Notes: generated by a model not told the origin, from the letters alone. A stretch of DNA of 64,000 bases from Orientallactaga sibirica (GCA_036365145.1 JAEOAD010000004.1:53229001-53293000), one strand, 5' to 3'. Counted from the first letter of the stretch, positions 1 through 10,624 are shown. Numbers and translations are program-made.

Positions 1-169
1 TATATCCCATGTCCTAAATGTAGAACATATCCAGTATTTCTATTAATTAAAATAAAATAAAAGATAAACAAAGTCTTGCCATAAGGTCTCTTCTGGGGTG
101 GATAATGCTGCTCTCAAAATACATAGAGTAACAGAAGAAAAACCAATGCTAAAGGTAGGACACTTGCTA

Positions 170-515
170 GTGAGTTGTTGATCCCAAAACAGTACAGGCC
201 AGTGAAAATCTTTAATTTTTACACCACAATTAATGGTGAGTCCCTACTGTTGAAGATACCACATACTTTGGTTGCAAGACACTGAGAAATCAAGCTGGAA
301 TTCAGAGGGAAGCCTCCTTGATAGCTAGTTTTCATCATGCCAGGCAGTGTTAAATCAGAAGCAGTATAAAAAATGTCACCTGTAGTATCACCCAGAAGTG
401 GATCCATCCTGTGCCAGGAAAGATGAGCCCATTAGTACATTACTGGCATGACTGTTATGGGGGTAACCAGCTGCTCTCAGTATTTGTGCATGGTACTGAA
501 AACCTAGTCAACAGC
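170..515 (+). mobile_element. Diverged L1 3'UTR fragment
   Basis: The stretch is recognisably related to the L1 3'UTR at 5520-5875. Both contain, in the same order, a GAG(C/T)TGTTGATCC-like block, a GG(T)AAG/GTGAG-CCCTACTGT block followed by GAAGA, and a GGGTAA-CAGCTGCTCT-like block. It is clearly older than that copy, with many substitutions and indels, and neither end is sharply defined. A 62-aa antisense reading here has no independent support. Confidence 0.5.
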
Positions 516-519
516 CTAT

Positions 520-1328
520 GGCTGGGAAGATCATACAGTATAAGGAGTGAGCTACTACTGGTATTTAGCTAAATAGAAATGTTGTGCTCATCAAATTGCC
601 CTCTAAATATTTATGTTTATTCCTACCTTTGGGCAATGAAGGTCTACAATTAAAAAAAAAAAAAAAACAGCAGAAGAAATACCCAAAGATGTCAGAGAAA
701 CAGCAAAAAAAATTGAGAAAAAGAGAAATTAAAGATAACTGATTTAGTCTTTGTTTCCACTCAATTATGTTCATGACTTGGGGGATATCAATGACATTCA
801 AGATTTTTATTTGGAGATGTTTTCTTTTAGGATTTCTTTCTCGATGTCTTCTCTTTTTCTGATCTCTTCTTAAAATACATATTTAAAAGAGGTAGAGTAC
901 CATGAAGTTATTCTCAGTAATTATATCTTATTTTAACTATTTTCTGTCTAGTTTGCAATATATTTCCTTAGCTTTCTAAAATATTTCCTTAATTTATTAT
1001 CAGATTTTTCACTTTGACTTTTTTTGTTAACATTCCTCTATTTTTATCTTTAAAATTTCTCTTCTATCATAACAGTTCCAAGAACTATTGATTTTTAAAT
1101 AGTCCTTATATAAATAATAATGTTGTATCTTCTTATTACAAGTCTAGTATTTTCTCTCAGTCTTCTAAATATTTTATTATAGATTCCCATTTCACTGACT
1201 TCTATAATGTTAATGCATCTATTAACTTATTAGCAAGATTGTCTCTTTCCCTACTGTCAAATTCCATATTTGCAAAGTTCTGTGTTTAGCTATTTAATTT
1301 TCTTTTCCTTTAATGAAATATCATGTTT
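520..1328. other. Unassigned AT-rich stretch, possible antisense L1 ORF1 scrap
   Basis: T-rich, low-GC sequence with an A-run near 652-666. Read on the minus strand, about 860-780 gives an EDIEKEILKENISK-like run that resembles the linker of L1 ORF1 proteins, but it is too short and broken to call firmly. No gene is seen. Confidence 0.3.
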
Positions 1329-1540
1329 GGGGCTGGAGAAATGGATAAATGGTTAAGGTGCTTGCCTATGAAGCCTGATGATCTGGGTTTAACTCCACAT
1401 TACCTATATAAAGTGAGATCACTAAGTGGCACATGCATCTGGAATTTGATTGCATCAAGTGGAGACCCTGGTACACCCATTCTGTCTGTCTCTCTCTGTG
1501 AGTCTGTCTCTCTCTCTGTGTGCTTGAAAATAAATTAAAA
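1329..1540 (+). mobile_element. B2-superfamily SINE (DIP-like)
   Basis: The head GGGGCTGGAGAAATGG is followed by a tRNA-like A box/B box region (TTAAGGTGCTTGCC; GGGTTTAACTCC), a TCTGTCTCTCTC pyrimidine stretch and an AAATAAATTAAAA tail. This is the order seen in the other DIP-like copies of the window. Many differences from the common pattern suggest an old copy. The 71-aa reading across it is just the SINE. Confidence 0.85.
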
Positions 1541-1696
1541 CAGTTTTAAATTATCATATTTCTCTTCCTTGAATTTTAAGTTTACCATATTATTTAGCCT
1601 AAAAATAAAAACGGAAACACACTTATATATATTAGAAAGGAAAATATTACTAGTTTTCTTTTTGATTCCTGAACTCAGACTCTTGCTTGAAACAGC

Positions 1697-1775
1697 GGGA
1701 AGTAAATGTTGATCAGTGGTAGACCACTTGCCTAGCATGAGTTCAATTGCCCACTCTGCAAAAATAGCTAAGTAA
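1697..1775 (+). mobile_element. ID-like SINE fragment
   Basis: GATCAGTGGTAGACCACTTG and CCTAGCATGAGTTCAATTGCC match the tRNA-derived head of ID-type elements, where GCTCAGTGGTAGAGCGCTTGCC is usual. The 3' side fades into an A-rich segment. It is weakly preserved. Confidence 0.5.
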
Positions 1776-3439
1776 ACAAATACATATAAGTGTGAAGGAC
1801 AATTTTGGGTGGCAAAGGAAAAATTCCCTGAGAAAGGCAAATTGTTTTCCTCACCTTCACTACTGTGTGATGTGCACATCTTATGCACCTGGCAGTATCA
1901 ATTTGTATTTATTACTTAATTTCAAATTTATTATAAAGCAGTAATGCAGGGATTATCATGAGGAAACTGAGGCACAGCAATGCTGAATAAAACAGCCAAT
2001 GTACTCTGCAATAAATGGAAAAGTAGGTAATCAATCCTATGTCTAAATCATTTAAAAGACAGTATTCTTAATAATTTAAATTGCAATACCACTTCTTTCT
2101 CTCAGCAGAGAGTGAAAGGAAGTGAGTTTGAGACTGTTCCTTATGAACACTCAGAGCATGAAAGTAGTCTTGGGAAAGAGAAAAAAGGAGATGAAATGTT
2201 TTCCTTTCCAAATGGATCAGGGTAATAATCAGAGAGATGACAGAAGAACTAATTAGCTCTTAATGAGAAACTCTGATTTATTGGTAATGAAAGTTGGCTT
2301 CAGTATGCCCAATGCCTTCTAATTTGCAAATGATCTTAAATGGCATTCAAACCTGGCCAAAAATTAAGTTACCACAGAAATAAACACAGGTCTGTCTAAA
2401 AAAGAAAATTGGCTGTAACCAACTATACTTCAAAGTGAGGTAATGAATGACAGTTTTGGAATGGTTTGATGTACTCTGGTTATGAAGGGTACACCAAAAA
2501 CTGAACAATAGGTAGAAATTAACTTTTATTCCAGTTTTTTCTAAATCTAGAATAGTTTAGATTTTTTTCTTTTTGAATACACAATATCATTAAAAGCAAA
2601 TTAAACTTAGTATAGTTAGTAAAACAGGTAGATAAAAGATGAAAGTACTTTATTTTAAATGCTCGTTTATACAAAAAAGATGATGTCAATTGAAAATTGA
2701 AAGATGAAATTACAAAAGTTGAGATGCTTTAACTCCTTTTTAGAGAGTAAAAATCCAAAAAAAATACAAATCCATAAATTATAAAGGCAAGTTTAACATA
2801 ATCTTAAAATTCTTTCAGTAGCTTTAAGATTTTATCCTCATTCACATTTCAGTAGCAAAAATAACTCATTACTATTAATAATAATGAATTTCAGGTGGCA
2901 TTGAAACCAGCATGGTATTCTATGAGAATCATGGAAGTTTATATTTTGGTATTTACTTCCAAGTTTAAGTCTATCCTTATTATATTTGTTAAATGTCCTT
3001 TCTTTTTCTCATACATAGAGAAGATAAATAACAGATAGATGATAGATACAGATATGGTAGATCATCATTAGTCATTTCTGTACAAATTCCCGGTCATTGA
3101 GGATGGTTAGTACATTAGATTTGATTATTTATGAAGTATTTTTTCTTATAGAATGTGAGGATAGCCACTTTGAGAAGTATAAGGTAAAAATGTAACGTAT
3201 GGTTAGAAGTTATGCAGAATGCTGAGGCTTCAGATAGGTCACCCGTAACAAGTGTCTTTCACTGTGAACAATCTATTGGATATTCCTATCTCAACATGTG
3301 TTCATTTGCAAACTCAGAAGTCTAATAGCAGTTTTACAAAGTGTTTTGCAGCTTAATACAATGAAACATAGCAATTGTCCACAATAAATACACAGGAGGC
3401 ACATAGAAGTAGTTGTTTCTCTTATCATTATTATTATTT
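1776..3439. other. Unassigned AT-rich stretch with a possible MIR scrap
   Basis: No coding signal is seen. At 1953-1978 the words ATGAGGAAACTGAGGCACAG match the conserved core of MIR in antisense orientation, so an old MIR remnant is likely around 1920-1990. A short GATA-rich microsatellite lies at 3022-3052. I recognise nothing else. Confidence 0.4.
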
Positions 3440-3665
3440 TATACTGAGTAGTGAACCTACGTCCTCCTCATACATGCTGGCCAAATACCCTATCAATAAA
3501 CAATATTCACACTCTTTTGTTTTATTTTTTATTTTGAGATGAGAACTTACTAAACTGCCCAGATTGGCTTTGAACTTGCTTTGTTGCCCAGACTGGCCTT
3601 GAACCTGTAGTCTTCCTACTTCAGCCCACCCTACTAGCTTGGATAACAGGCCTGCTCACCACATG
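3440..3665 (-). mobile_element. Old B1/ID composite SINE, antisense
   Basis: TGCCCAGACTGGCCTTGAACCTG and the downstream TTCCTACTTCAGCC words are those of an antisense 7SL-derived SINE. The CTGCCCAGA-TTGGC-TTTGAACTTG segment occurs twice in a row, like the internal duplication known in B1 and its precursors. The left side (3440-3495) resembles an antisense ID/tRNA head, so the whole may be a B4-type composite. It is strongly diverged. Confidence 0.55.
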
Positions 3666-4013
3666 AAGCCTGATTCAGCACTTATAAGTGATATTGCACA
3701 TATTTTGAATTTAGAGTACTTCTGATCAATTTTTCTTCCATATTCACTAGCCCCTGAGGTGTCTTAACCTCCCCATATTTGAAAATCCAAAAAGTGCGAC
3801 AGTCCTAGTATATCCTTCACAAAACTATGCAGAGGACCAAAAAGTCAACATCAGTAAGGCTCTTAGAATAGTGTGTATGACACTATTGCACTGTTTGCTA
3901 AATGTAATTTTCATGTTTTCTTGTAAGATGTAGATTTCTGATAGTCAAGGTACCATCTACAGAAAAATCTCTTCTTTTCATAGCACTGAACATGCTAGAT
4001 TTCAAACTTTCTA

Positions 4014-4027
4014 GATTTAGGGTCTCT
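4014..4027. repeat. Candidate left target-site duplication
   Basis: GATTTAGGGTCTCT here and GATTTAGGATCTCT at 6054-6067 match at 13 of 14 positions and bracket the inverted L1 plus the adjoining B1. A direct repeat of this length is typical of L1-machinery insertions. About 17 bases of CT-rich sequence separate this copy from the T-run, which is unexplained. Confidence 0.55.
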
Positions 4028-4030
4028 CTC

Positions 4031-4725
4031 TATCTCTCGATTTTTTTTATTTATATTATTCTGATTTTACATTCATAGTATTGGTTCCATTATCCTCCTC
4101 CCTGTCCCCCCTCCCTCTTCCAAAGGGACCCTCATAAATGGGTAATGTGGCTCATGCTTTGTGGAGGTTGTCAAGAGTTCTGGGGGGTAGGCCCCAGTCT
4201 CTGTGCATAATGCCCCAACTTGTGACTCTAACATTCTTTCCAACCCCTCTTCCGCAAGTTTCCCTGAGCCACATTGCGGTCATTTTAGTTCTGCTTCAGT
4301 GATGAGGTTTTGGGAGCCTCTGTGTCTCTGGATATCTTGCTTAGTTGGAGTAAGATGTTCTCTGTGTTTATCTCCTTTAGCCCTTTTCTGGTGTTGTGAT
4401 TGCCATGAATGCTGTATTCTTGCCCTTCCCCTGCATTGTTCTATGATTTCAGCTGGGGCCCTGGTGAGGTGTGATTAGCTGATCCTCCCTTCAGGTTTGT
4501 TGTCCATCTGAAAAAAGATAAGCAAATTCTCCAAAGGAGAGAGAAATTAGTACTAGATAGAAGGGATGACTATATATGTTTTGGAAGGCATTTTATATGC
4601 ATTGGCTCTCTTCTAACCCACATTTGGTGATATCTTGATCTTGGAGACTGAGCTCAATTTTTGTACCTGGTTTTCACTTATTTCCCAGTTCCAACAATGT
4701 GTTCCATTCACTGAGTGGATCTATT
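4031..4725 (-). mobile_element. L1 3'UTR, 3'-terminal segment of a twin-primed insertion
   Basis: Reverse-complemented, this is the distal L1 3'UTR ending in GTAAAATCAGAATAATATAAATA and an A-run (T-run at 4040-4047). It aligns end to end with the plus-strand copy at 22441-23110. It holds the 3' end of the insertion and therefore sets its orientation as minus. The 91-aa open frame on the plus strand at 4203-4478 is antisense to this 3'UTR and also occurs in the 22.7-23.0 kb copy, so it is repeat-borne. Confidence 0.85.
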
Positions 4726-5890
4726 ATGGACAGCTACATGGAGACTCCTGAAAAGGTTGACCATAGACCTACCAATGGATCCAGTTATTCCCTTTTTGGG
4801 CATTTACCCTAAAGGCTCCAAGCCTCAGACCAGAGACATTTGCTCAACCATGTTTATAACTGCTCAATTCATAATAACAAAGAGCTGGAATCAACCCAGG
4901 TGTCCATCACTAGATGAATGGCTAACAAAGATGTGGTATATCTATACTATGGAATACTACATAGCAGTAAGGAAAGATGAAATAAGGAAATTTTCAAAAA
5001 AAATGGTCAAACAGGGAACAGATCATCCTCAGTGAGCTCACACAAGCACAAAAAGATAATCGTCACATGGTCTGGTTTATCTGTCACTCCTAACCTGAAT
5101 CCACATGACATGTGGCCAAACCTAATAAACACTCTGAGGACCAGTCAAGAGGGAGGGTGGTATGGAGGGAGGGTAAGAGTGGGAGGGAATGAGAGAGGGA
5201 GGGCGGACAAGGGGGGATACAAATTGGGACCCAAAAGGAAAAGATACTATAAAACCTTTTACTCTGAACAACAGGCTAAAACATTGATCCTTCAGCAGGC
5301 CCGCAGAGGGAACACCCGAACCACAGGAATCTGGAGAGAGCATCATGAAGGCTAATCTTAAACTTGTCCTGCTTCTCTTTCTCTTCTCTCTCACTCTCTC
5401 TGTCTCTCTCCCTCTCCTCTCTATACTCACTTTCTCTTTTATATTATCTATCTTTTTCCTCCCTCACCTTCCTAGGTGCAGACTTATAACTCCCAGTGCC
5501 AGCACGGGGTTAACTTCCACAATGAGCTGTTGATCCGAGACACCTACAAGGTTTCCCAAAAAAGACAGACTTCTGTCAGAGTTCTTGGTGACCCACTAAA
5601 GGTTAATGGTAAGACCCTACTGTCGAAGACAGCATATGTGTGTGAGACCAAACACAGAGAGACCTGGCCAGAATCTGGAAGAGGGTCAGTACCCAGACAG
5701 TTAGCTAGTCTAGTACCAGAGGGTGCTACTCAAGCAACTGGGGGAAAATGTCCGACATTGGTCCAAACAACTTGCAGTCTAAGATACCCAGTAGGTAACA
5801 ACCTGACGTAATGCTCATACAAGTGCAGTAGTGGCAAACAGCCATCGTGGGTAATCAACTGCTCTTGATTTGGCTAATAGATCCATTCAG
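4726..5890 (+). mobile_element. L1 ORF2 C-terminus and proximal 3'UTR, inverted 5' segment
   Basis: The first 310 bases encode the end of L1 ORF2: the PFLGIYPKGSKPQ, FIITKSWNQPRCPSLDEW and MWYIYTMEYYIAVRKDEI words are the C-terminal signature of L1 ORF2 protein. A G-rich polypurine tract (5147-5215), typical of L1 3'UTRs, follows, then 3'UTR matching 22270-22470. The segment stops in TAGATCCATTCAGTGGAATT, the same L1 position at which the minus segment at 4725 begins. This is the classical head-inverted product of twin priming. Confidence 0.85.
4760..5035 (+). pseudogene. L1 ORF2 C-terminal coding remnant
   Basis: This is the open remainder of L1 ORF2, the endonuclease/reverse transcriptase of LINE-1. 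Only the last 90 or so residues are present, beyond the catalytic domains, so no enzyme could be made. The signature words KSWNQPRCPSLDEW and YIYTMEYYIAVRKDEI are intact. It stops at 5034 before the polypurine 3'UTR. No cellular gene is implied. Confidence 0.8.
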
Positions 5891-6052
5891 TGGAATTGAT
5901 TTTTTTTTTTTTTTTTTGAGGTAGGGTCTCACTCTAGCTCAGGCTGACCTGGAAATCACTCTGTATTCTCAGGGTAGCCTCAAACTCAGCGATCCTTCTA
6001 CCTCTGACTCCCAAGTGCTGGAATTAAAGGCCTGTGCCACCATGCCTGGCTT
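5889..6052 (-). mobile_element. B1 SINE, antisense
   Basis: A T-run (5891-5908) is followed by GAGGTAGGGTCTCACTCTAG, CAGGCTGACCTGGAA, GTGCTGGAATTAAAGGC and a GCCTGGC end. This is a full-length antisense B1 in the form common to this genome. It abuts the inverted L1 segment on the left and the candidate right duplication at 6054. Confidence 0.92.
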
Positions 6053-6053
6053 G

Positions 6054-6067
6054 GATTTAGGATCTCT
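6054..6067. repeat. Candidate right target-site duplication
   Basis: Partner of 4014-4027, with one mismatch in 14. It lies immediately beyond the B1, so L1 and B1 together sit between the two copies. Confidence 0.55.
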
Positions 6068-6454
6068 TTAAATTCTTTAAATTAAAAAAAAAAAAAAACT
6101 GCAAACCTTTTAAATATATATCCCATCTATTTTGAAATTTACTATATTTCAAATTAAAGTAATTTAAGATTTCTTTTTAAGTAATTGGGAAAGAAGTAAT
6201 AAACCAATGTGAATTAGTGTAAACAAAACACTTTAAAAAGAAAGACTTTTTCCAAACAAAATACCTAAAAAAGAAATAAATTTTCCAAATGAAAAATACT
6301 GGAAAGAGGGACATTCACATCTTTATAAATATGATATTCAACTCAATAGGATATAACCATCATATCTAATCTATATCTTCATCGACTGTTTTACAATATG
6401 ACATTTGGTTTACATATATGAATAATGTCTGGCTCCATGTAGCAGTCACCTTCT
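6068..6454. other. Unassigned AT-rich stretch
   Basis: Contains an A-run at 6085-6099 and otherwise unremarkable AT-rich sequence. No repeat family or coding signal is recognised. Confidence 0.5.
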
Positions 6455-6690
6455 TGTATCTGGTACAAATACTCAACTAGAAAAAAGCTTATAGAAGGAA
6501 AGGATTGATTTTGACTTACAGTTTTGAGGGGAACGTTCATCATGGTGGGGAAAGCATGGTAGAGCAGACCACTGAGCATCAGATCTTGTCACATTAGCTG
6601 GGAGGCAGTAGTGAGAATGCAGTTTTTCTGTGGTTATCTTTTCATTTCTCCACACTGTATGTCTTAGAGTGGAATTTCTCAATCATGCAT
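6455..6690 (-). mobile_element. Truncated MaLR-type LTR, antisense
   Basis: CTTACAGTTTTGAGGGGAAC and CATGGTGGGGAAAGCATGG are shared with the antisense LTRs at 11.1 kb and 16.3 kb. The pattern (TTTACAG-TT, GG-GGAAGGCAT) belongs to ERVL-MaLR LTRs read backwards. The distal half is missing. Confidence 0.55.
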
Positions 6691-6880
6691 AACTTCTCTG
6701 TTTAATTATTTGAGGAACTACCTATTTTCCAATGTGTTTGGAAAAGTTTACCCTTTCAGCCAGCAATGCATAAGGTACCCATCTTCTTTCTACTGAATAT
6801 GATGAGAGATTTTTTTATCATACCCATTCTACAGAAGGCTAAATAGTATCTAAGTATAGTTTAAATTTGCTGATACAATT

Positions 6881-7016
6881 TTTTGTTCTTCAGTCTTTTG
6901 AGACAGGGTCTTACTGCATAACCCTAATAGTCCTAGATCTTTCTATGTAGACAAGACTAGCCATGAATTTGTGATTATTCTGCTGCCTATGCCTCCCAAG
7001 TGCCACCTCATTCAGC
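6881..7016 (-). mobile_element. Degenerate B1 SINE, antisense
   Basis: TTTTGAGACAGGGTCTTACTG, CTATGTAGACAAGACTAGCC and GCCTCCCAAGTGCCACC follow the B1 order in antisense, with several small deletions. It is older than most B1 copies here. Confidence 0.7.
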
Positions 7017-7019
7017 CAT

Positions 7020-7663
7020 TTTTATATCTTCTTTGGAAAAATACCTACTAAGATCCTTTGTGCAATTTTCAATTTAAGTGTTTGTCTTTTTATTATTTAA
7101 TTATAAGAATTTCTATATTTCTATATATTATAGATCCTATATCTTTGTCAGATGCATGGCGTGTAAATATTTTTTCCTTGTCTCTGAAATGTGTTTATCT
7201 TTTTGGTGTTAATGTCATTGAAGCATAATTTCTAGTGCTTCCCCACTGATTTTCCTTTCTGTGTGTATATGCTGTCCATTTAATACAAAGATGAAATGAT
7301 CCTTTTTTTCTTACCTTTGCTCCACAGTTTTATAATTTTAGTACTTTCATTTAAGTCTTTACTATATTTTGAGTATGTTTTTCTTTATATAAAAAAGGGC
7401 ATAATCTTTTTTTATGTGATACCTAGGTTTATCAACACCATTTGTTGAAAAGACTAGATACTCCCCTTTTAAATTCTCTGGGTAATCATATAAAAACTTA
7501 ATTGACCATAAATGTAGCAGCTTCTCTACATAACGTTGATTCCATTGTATTGCTCTGTATTTAGATGATGAGTGTACAGTGCACAATGCAGTGTACTGGC
7601 TACTAACATGCCACACTATGTGCATCCCTGTAGATTTTTAGAATTTAAATCAAGAAGTATTCC
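7020..7663 (-). mobile_element. Ancient L1 ORF2 fragment, C-terminal half
   Basis: Read on the minus strand, this is diverged L1 ORF2. The plus-strand words ATAGATCCTATATCTTTGTCAGAT, CAACACCATTTGTTGAAAAGAC and TTAATTGACCATAAATGT keep the spacing of antisense L1 ORF2. No open frame of useful length survives. The same L1 continues at 8235-8890 beyond an inserted LTR-like block, in correct order. Confidence 0.7.
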
Positions 7664-8234
7664 TGTGGGATTTGGGGATTTAGGAGGGTTGTCCCAAACT
7701 TATGAACCCCAATTTTGGGGTTCCTTACCTATTATAATAAAGGTAGTAGACTCAGAGATAAGAGAAGACCATACATAATTAAAGTAATTTATCCCAAAGC
7801 CTGAAACAGATAGAGGACAAAACAGGGAAATGCCTAGGCCAAGGGGAAGCCTTCTGGGTGACCTTACATGTCCAGATAGAAGAGATCACAGGGCAGAGAG
7901 GACTAAGAACAACACAGAAAAGCTTTTATTGACCTTTAGTCAATTAAAAATGCATTCTTCTGTCAGACTCAGATATGTATGGGAAGACCTGATTGGTTTT
8001 CAGATTCTAGAAATTTACCCAAAGGCTAGCCCACCTAGGTAGTGGGCTGGAATGTAAAGGCAGCAGAGGGTGCTGCAGCCCTTGTAGGTGAGAAGGGATT
8101 AGTCATGAGTTCCATTCCTGCCAAGACTGGGTGACATCTTCGGGTTTCCTCTTTGGGTTCCTGCCTCTAAATAAAATTGCCTTTACAAAGCTAGCATTCT
8201 CCTGTTTCTCCCTCAGTATGTGGTTCTCAACTTA
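7664..8234 (+). mobile_element. Probable solo LTR inserted in L1
   Basis: This ~570-bp block interrupts the L1 at a point where flanking L1 sequence continues on both sides. It starts TGTGGGATTT, is richer in GC than its surroundings, and has AATAAA at 8170-8175 about 60 bases before its end, as an LTR R region would. I could not find a convincing target-site duplication or name the family. The 70-aa reading at 7830-8042 is not supported as a gene. Confidence 0.5.
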
Positions 8235-8890
8235 CTTTTCTTACTGAATTATTTTGACTTATGAATGTCCTTTGAATTTCCATTTGATTTTTATGATTAA
8301 TGACATAGAAATGACTATTGAAACTGTCTGTAAATTGTCTGTAAGACAATTTTGGGGCTCTTATCATTTTAACAAAATAATGTTTCTGATCCATGAACAT
8401 AGGACACCACGCAATTATTTAGTTCTTTAATGATATTTCATCTTTTTTCAGTGCCTGTCTTAAATATTCCTTTGTTAAATTTATTCTTTATCTTTTTATT
8501 CATCTTGATGCTATTATAAATAGAATCATCTTTAATTTAATTTCTGGATTGTTCTTTGCTAGTGAGTAGAAAACAATTGAGTTTTGTATATTGATATTCT
8601 ATCTTGAACACTTACTTAACTTGTTTACCAGCTCTAATAATTTTTAATGAGGATTCCTTTGGGATTTTATGTATAAGTGCATGTCATCTGAAAATATAGT
8701 TGTATTTCTTCCAATTCAACTTGGCTTATTTTTATTTCATTTGATTGCTTACTTGCCCTGAATACAGCCTCTAGTACAAAGTTGAATAAAGGCAGAGAAC
8801 ATACATCTTTTCTTATTCCTGAGTTTAGGAGGAAAGCATCATTTTCTCAGGCTGATGTGATGTTAGTTTTTCTCAAACAATTTTTGCACA
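8235..8890 (-). mobile_element. Ancient L1 ORF2 fragment, reverse-transcriptase part
   Basis: Continuation of the 7020-7663 element. GATCCATGAACATAGGA, GTTAAATTTATTCTTTATC, GTATAAGTGCATGTCATCTG and GAGTTTAGGAGGAAAGC are antisense L1 ORF2 words in the right order. They cover the region after the reverse-transcriptase active site up to the FADD-proximal part. Coding capacity is lost. Confidence 0.7.
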
Positions 8891-9058
8891 TGCAAAACAA
8901 ACAACAAAAGAAAGGGAAAATTATATCTTAGTTTAGTAAGAACTCATTAGCTACCTCAAAAAATGCCTGAAATGTCTTGAGGATCCAAAGATTTAAAAAC
9001 CTCACTTTGTGAATTCCTGATTTAAGATGTTGGAATGGAACTTAAAATCTTTCCATCT

Positions 9059-9350
9059 TGGGAAAGGGAGGTTGCTCAGTGCTTAAAACTACTTGTAACA
9101 CACAAACTTGACAACTGAAGTTTAGATCTTCATGTGTTCAGCTCCTCAGAAGTCGTGTAAATCCAGACTCATGTAGTGAAAGCATCTGTAATCCTAATGC
9201 TCACATCTGCAATCTCAACACACCTATAGCAATGGGAGATGGAATCAGGAGACTCCAGGATCTTGCAGATAAGATAGCTTAATATTTGCAGCAGCAAAAA
9301 CCAAGACAACCCTGTCTCTGACAATATGAAAGGTGAGGAATGATATACAT
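9059..9350 (+). mobile_element. B4-like composite SINE
   Basis: A tRNA-like head (GGTTGCTCAGTGCTTAAAACTACTTG) is followed by a B1-like right part with CTGTAATCCTAATGCTCACATC, GGGAGATGGAATCAGGAGACTCC and ACAACCCTGTCTCTGACAA. This ID-plus-B1 arrangement is that of B4 elements. It is old and diverged. Confidence 0.55.
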
Positions 9351-10119
9351 GTACCTCCCATTACATACGAATGTTTTCCATGCCCCTTTCAATATACATG
9401 CATCTTAGACTTAATTACATCTAGTAGTCACTTCCTCAGCCACAATCACTTTAGCTATACTTAAATTCATGGCCTTCACTCTGCCAAAAATATTCCTTGT
9501 ATTTTTATTAGTCTTAAACTGAACTATCCATATAATCATAACCACTGGCTCTTTCTCAGAATACGTATTTCTATTCCTCTAGCTCCTTTTTTATCATTCA
9601 TAAGATCCCAACGTGTTAACAGCACAGCAACTTCCAATCTCATATCCATTCCATTTCTCACAGCCTGCAAACATCTTCTCAGCCTGCCTTATCTAAAGAG
9701 AATCCCACAGTGGATAGCTTAAATAAAGCACCATCTCTGTTCACTAATCTTCTGGTGTGTGAGCTCAGGGTTGTTCAGAACTTGGTATTTTTGCCACCAT
9801 GCCCAGCATCCTATGCTTTCCCTTTCCTTCCCTTCTTACCCCCTTTTATATGTGCTTTCCCTTCTTTTCTCCTTGCCCTCTTGTTTTCATTCATTAATAT
9901 TAAGTAGATTATCCAACTTCTAATTTCAGTAATTGATTTTAAATCTCATTGCAATTAAAAATTTCTATGAAGGTCTTAATTTTCTACCTTATTTCTTTCC
10001 TCTTTGTTTTCTCCAAGCAAATGTTGTAAGTATAGTTTTTGCATAATTGTCCACTAATTTCTAAATTCTCTCAGAAGTTTATCAACTTTGCATTCATTTC
10101 TTAAATACTTTGGTCAGAA
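9351..10119. other. Unassigned pyrimidine-leaning stretch
   Basis: No gene is recognised. The CT-rich text at 9420-9900 has the flavour of an old LINE2 remnant but I cannot name fixed landmarks, so the assignment is left open. Confidence 0.3.
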
Positions 10120-10285
10120 AGTAGTGAAATACAGAAAGCTAGCCTTAATAGATAGCAAAATATATAACAAAGCTACAGTTATCAAAGGAGTATGACATTT
10201 GCAAAAGTATATAAACAAACCAAATAGAATAATAAATAAACATACAGAACTACTATAGACATATAGTAATTGAGAACATGCTAAA
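10120..10285 (+). mobile_element. Ancient L1 ORF2 scrap
   Basis: AACAAAGCTACAGTTATCAAA followed by a GGAGTATGACATTTGCA block and an AAACAAACCAAATAGAATA block keeps the order of the L1 ORF2 segment after the reverse transcriptase. Frames are destroyed. A short antisense L1-like scrap (TAGATCTTAAATTTTACTC) lies at 10576-10620, so two inverted fragments flank the SINE at 10304-10505. Confidence 0.5.
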
Positions 10286-10303
10286 AGTTATTTTGTGTTT
10301 TAC

Positions 10304-10505
10304 TTTTTAGATATTTATTTATGAGAGACAGAAAGAGAGAGAGAGAGAGAATATGGGCACTCTAGAGTTGCTAGCCACCACAAACAAACTCCAGATGCAT
10401 GTACCACCATGTGCATCTTGCATTATATAGTTATGGGGGAATCAAACCTGGAATCTTAGCCTTTACAGATAAGTGCCTTAACCACTAAGCCATCTCTCCA
10501 GCCCC
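10304..10505 (-). mobile_element. DIP-like SINE, antisense
   Basis: A TATTTATTTATGAGAGACAG tail and GA-run (10330-10350) are followed by CAAACTCCAGATGCATG, AAGTGCCTTAACCACTAAGC and the terminal CATCTCTCCAGCCCC, the reverse complement of the GGGGCTGGAGAGATG head. It is full length. Confidence 0.9.
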
Positions 10506-10624
10506 AGACATTGTCATAATTAATAAATCTTGGATAAACTTAATTGCACTAAATTTAATCTTATTGTATTCATGTAGTAGTTTTAGATCTTAAATTTTAC
10601 TCTATGGTCCATTCAAATTACTTT

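Noticed and set aside
1535..1888. 117-aa minus-strand reading
   Set aside because: Crosses the tail of a DIP SINE and an ID-like fragment; no recognised domain or splice context.
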